In this document: positions 62,501-64,000 of the stretch, piece after piece
Numbering within the stretch: the first letter of the stretch is position 1
How the letters are laid out: the number at the start of each line of letters is the position of its first letter
Source of the DNA: Lachnospiraceae bacterium
GTDB lineage: Bacteria; Bacillota; Clostridia; Lachnospirales; Lachnospiraceae
Assembly (NCBI GenBank): GCA_017412055.1
Contig: JAFQOW010000010.1
Coordinates: forward strand, 1 to 64,000
Direction: 5' to 3'
Length of the DNA: 64,000 nucleotides
Made by a program: the position numbers and the translations under genes
Notes under the pieces: generated by a model
Databases searched by the model: none
What the model saw: the letters and a program-made list of their open reading frames with translations, nothing else
What the model was told of the DNA's origin: nothing

Positions 62501-62966
62501 GGAGTCTATGGTGGATGATGATGTGCTTACAGAAAAGCTTCTTAGAGAGTATCAGATGAGTGGTGTTATCAATAGTAGCAGTAAGATGCTTATAGGACTT
62601 GACCGAAATATTGAATCTGTCAAGGGTAGCTCTGATATAACAAAGGCCAAATATTCTGATAGTGGTATAGATTTGCGTGTGGAAAAAAAGGCTGGAATTA
62701 TGTCTGTTGATAATTTTGAGAAGCTTATAGAGCGAGTTAAGGATAAGGTAGAGCTTATGGCTCGTGAGATAATGGATGGAAGGATAGATATAAATCCGTA
62801 TAAGAGAGGACAGATATCACCTTGTAATTATTGTAAGTATAACAGGGTGTGTGCTTTTGATAATAAACAGTTTGCCAATGAATACAGAACACTTTCTGGA
62901 ACAGATTTGAAGCTTATTGGCGAGAAATGGAATGTATGTAAGAAGGATGCAGGAAAGGAGGAGTAG
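59547..62966 (+). CDS. addB: AddB, helicase-nuclease subunit B
   Basis: An 1139-residue AddB. N-terminal P-loop GASGVGKT (7-14), degenerate helicase core, and C-terminal RecB-like nuclease with D/K motif IIDYKSG near 929-934. The 4Fe-4S cluster ligands are present as C786 and C1093-x2-C1096-x5-C1102. With AddA it resects double-strand breaks and responds to Chi. RBS GAGGGAGGCG before ATG 59547. addA starts 1 base after its stop. Confidence 0.96.
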   Translation: MLRFILGASGVGKTTYIYDEIIKESMENMDKQYILLVPDQFTMETQRDIVSRHPRHGTMNIDILSFNRLAFRVFEELGISRMTILDDTGKTLLLRHAIEKSKDKLKLYKDKYKYFGFVEEMKSSISELYQYGISEEQLEQAINDTKDHKMTSMKLYDIKIIYEAFKEEVKSISDGENTYITKEEVLAKLCQIIGSSKIVKDSIIYIDGFTGFTPVQNRLLGLLMECGGQMNMTVTLPKEECDGLTSAGIKDIKEHELFAMSKNTVNTLISIAADRKISTLEPVILDRSPLSRFGKNEVLGHIEKNIFRVGKADKVLIDDSFKLLVAENPMMETSFVAEKISELIRKSKGELKYRDIAVVTGDLEGMKRNIEKAFKRADIPFFMDNKRTLMTNIFVNIIRAILRIVAEDFSYESVFSYIKNSMSPISLEDGDILENYVIACGIKGRKAYSERFTRRYKGLTEEGLARCEAIRIKLMEALSDFTDRDFSSMTVADITEAIREFVEKYEFEKLLAEYEERFKEEGKLSLAAEYSQAYKLVMELFDKLVSLLGDEKISLKEYRRLLDDGFDEIKVGIIPLVMDQVVVGDIIRTRLNHIKVLFVIGVNDGIIPANGGKPGLLSGSDRTVLKNLNMELSPTVREQAFIEKFYLYLNFTKASDKLVMTYATSASDGSPLRPSYLCGVLKDMFTDCKEHSAKNSMKNEVLSKYGAFDRMASSICQYGSDSIDDLWKELFTYFSRDEAYRDALNAAIDGAFFLNNNLSLDKTVAKALYKEGVGNSITRIEKYAACAYAHFLAYGLKLAEREVYEIKSADMGNIFHEAIELFSRKIVEKNMDFKNVTEEWRKNIVAQVVEEVTENYGGKILSSSARNAYMVEKIRRITDRSAWAIIEHIKRGDFNPSEFELKLKEGRIDRVDKMSEDGDIYIKIIDYKSGNTSFDPAMVENGLQLQLIYYMDKMVDRESKANPSKKVIPGGAFYFNIKDPILDFEESMVDDDVLTEKLLREYQMSGVINSSSKMLIGLDRNIESVKGSSDITKAKYSDSGIDLRVEKKAGIMSVDNFEKLIERVKDKVELMAREIMDGRIDINPYKRGQISPCNYCKYNRVCAFDNKQFANEYRTLSGTDLKLIGEKWNVCKKDAGKEE

Positions 62967-62967
62967 T

Positions 62968-64000
62968 ATGTCGGATACAAAGTGGACAAGAGAACAGGAA
63001 AGAGTTATTAAGACAAGGGATTGCAATCTGCTTGTGTCAGCGGCTGCTGGCTCTGGAAAGACTGCGGTGCTTGTTGAGCGCATTATTTCTATGGTTAAGG
63101 GAAGCTATGGAAATGAGCCTGTAGATATAGATAATCTTTTGGTAGTTACATTCACCAGGGCAGCGGCTGGAGAGATGAGAGAGCGAGTGCTTAAGGCCCT
63201 TGAGGAAGCTGCTTTAAATGACCCGTTAAACGAACATTTGCGTAAGCAGACAACTTATATACATAATGCTAAGATTACCACTATAGATAGCTTTTGTAAT
63301 GATATAGTAAGAGAATATTTCAGTGACATAGATTTAGACCCGGACTTTAAGATAGGGGATACTGGCGAGTTGAAGCTTATGCAGTCAGATGCTATAGGGA
63401 AGGTTCTTGAAGAGAGTTATCAGGTAGGAGATAAGGATTTCTTTAGGTTTATAGATGAGTATTCATCTTCTAAGAGTGATGGTGATGTGGAGGAAGCTAT
63501 TCTTACCCTTTATAATTTTGCTTCCAGCTATCCAAATCCTAAGAGATGGCTTAATAATCTGTGCCATATGTATAAGGAGGAAAATGCAAAGGAATGGCTT
63601 GATGTTATCGTTGATAACCTTAAGGAGCAGCTATCAGAGTGTCAAAGCAGTGTAAACATGGCATTTGACTTAAGTAATCTTCCGGCATTTGATAAATATT
63701 TAAAGCTTTTTGGAGAAGAGAAGGCATATATTGAGAAGATGATAGAGACTGAGGAATTTGATAAACTAGGCAGACTGGTAAAGGGCATGGAGTTTGCTAG
63801 AATGCCAGTTTTAAAAGGTTTATCAGCAGAGGATGAGCTTGTAAAGAAAAGAATTGCAAATCTAAGAGATGGATATAAAAAGACTATAAAGAAGCTTGCT
63901 GCTAAGTTTTTTGGTAGAAGCTATGAGGATATTGTAAGGGATGTAACGGGATGTTATCCATTGGTAAGGGTGCTCGTAGACTTGACTTTGAAATTTATGG
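62968..64000 (+). CDS. addA: AddA, helicase-nuclease subunit A (N-terminal part)
   Basis: The first 344 codons of AddA, cut by the window end. Q motif TREQERVI (7-14), Walker A AAAGSGKT (25-32), motif Ia VVTFTRAAAGEMRERV and the ITTIDSFC motif are clear. It is the ATP-driven 3'-5' helicase and nuclease partner of AddB. ATG 62968 follows GGAGGAG at the end of addB; the genes are translationally coupled. Confidence 0.95.
   Translation, partial: MSDTKWTREQERVIKTRDCNLLVSAAAGSGKTAVLVERIISMVKGSYGNEPVDIDNLLVVTFTRAAAGEMRERVLKALEEAALNDPLNEHLRKQTTYIHNAKITTIDSFCNDIVREYFSDIDLDPDFKIGDTGELKLMQSDAIGKVLEESYQVGDKDFFRFIDEYSSSKSDGDVEEAILTLYNFASSYPNPKRWLNNLCHMYKEENAKEWLDVIVDNLKEQLSECQSSVNMAFDLSNLPAFDKYLKLFGEEKAYIEKMIETEEFDKLGRLVKGMEFARMPVLKGLSAEDELVKKRIANLRDGYKKTIKKLAAKFFGRSYEDIVRDVTGCYPLVRVLVDLTLKFM

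Overview
The window looks like a chromosomal segment from a low-G+C, Gram-positive anaerobe of the Clostridia, most likely a Lachnospiraceae gut or rumen species (Butyrivibrio, Lachnospira or Roseburia-like). This is an inference from AT-rich DNA, AGGAGG-type ribosome sites, AddAB instead of RecBCD, Feo/DtxR iron control, an arabinogalactan endo-galactanase, surface starch-binding proteins with a pullulanase, and families common in that group (DUF1292, DUF368, DUF5050, VanZ-like).

Layout. 1-4.4 kb: a possible gene remnant, polysaccharide deacetylase, Fic enzyme, GH53 galactanase lipoprotein and an unknown protein. 4.4-7.5 kb: ferrous iron uptake, with a DtxR-type repressor divergent from feoA-feoB-small Cys-rich protein and three near-identical palindromic operators. 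7.6-14.1 kb: PilZ protein, VanZ-like protein, two PLP aminotransferases, DUF368 transporter, membrane-tethered Mrr-like nuclease and a protein with a duplicated unknown domain. 14.4-24 kb: EAL phosphodiesterase, CIRCE-controlled clpB, gltX, UvrD-like helicase, DUF1292 protein, orphan prepilin and a soluble zinc-binding chemoreceptor. A GC-rich folded element (24.05-24.18 kb) separates this from fabH, whose promoter overlaps a FabT-like operator. 25.4-31.8 kb: membrane protein, acetyltransferase, phosphatase and a type IIA topoisomerase pair. 31.9-40.5 kb: lactonase-like protein, folC-folP-DUF5050 facing folB-folK, DegV, DHH phosphoesterase, tRNA-Thr and asd. 40.8-42.6 kb: pepF.

42.8-53.0 kb is the most distinctive region: three secreted, wall- or membrane-anchored proteins with X25-like and CBM26-like starch-binding modules, then a CBM41-CBM41-CBM48-GH13 pullulanase with a membrane anchor and a repeat tail. 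It reads as a cell-surface starch/pullulan capture and debranching system. It is interrupted by an Rpn-type PD-(D/E)XK nuclease gene and an XRE regulator; the Rpn gene has a strong internal ribosome site and in-frame start, as described for Rpn toxin/antitoxin genes.

53.3-64 kb: an Lgt-family protein with an altered Cys-rich signature, an NTPase, a lysine riboswitch driving dapA-dapB, a small lipoprotein whose ribosome site is buried in a perfect hairpin, an amidase, a one-protein HTH-GHKL-STAS-like (DUF4325) regulator, a small membrane protein, addB and the start of addA. Lysine/aspartate-family genes (asd, dapA, dapB), folate genes and c-di-GMP signalling proteins (PilZ, EAL) recur through the window but not as single operons.
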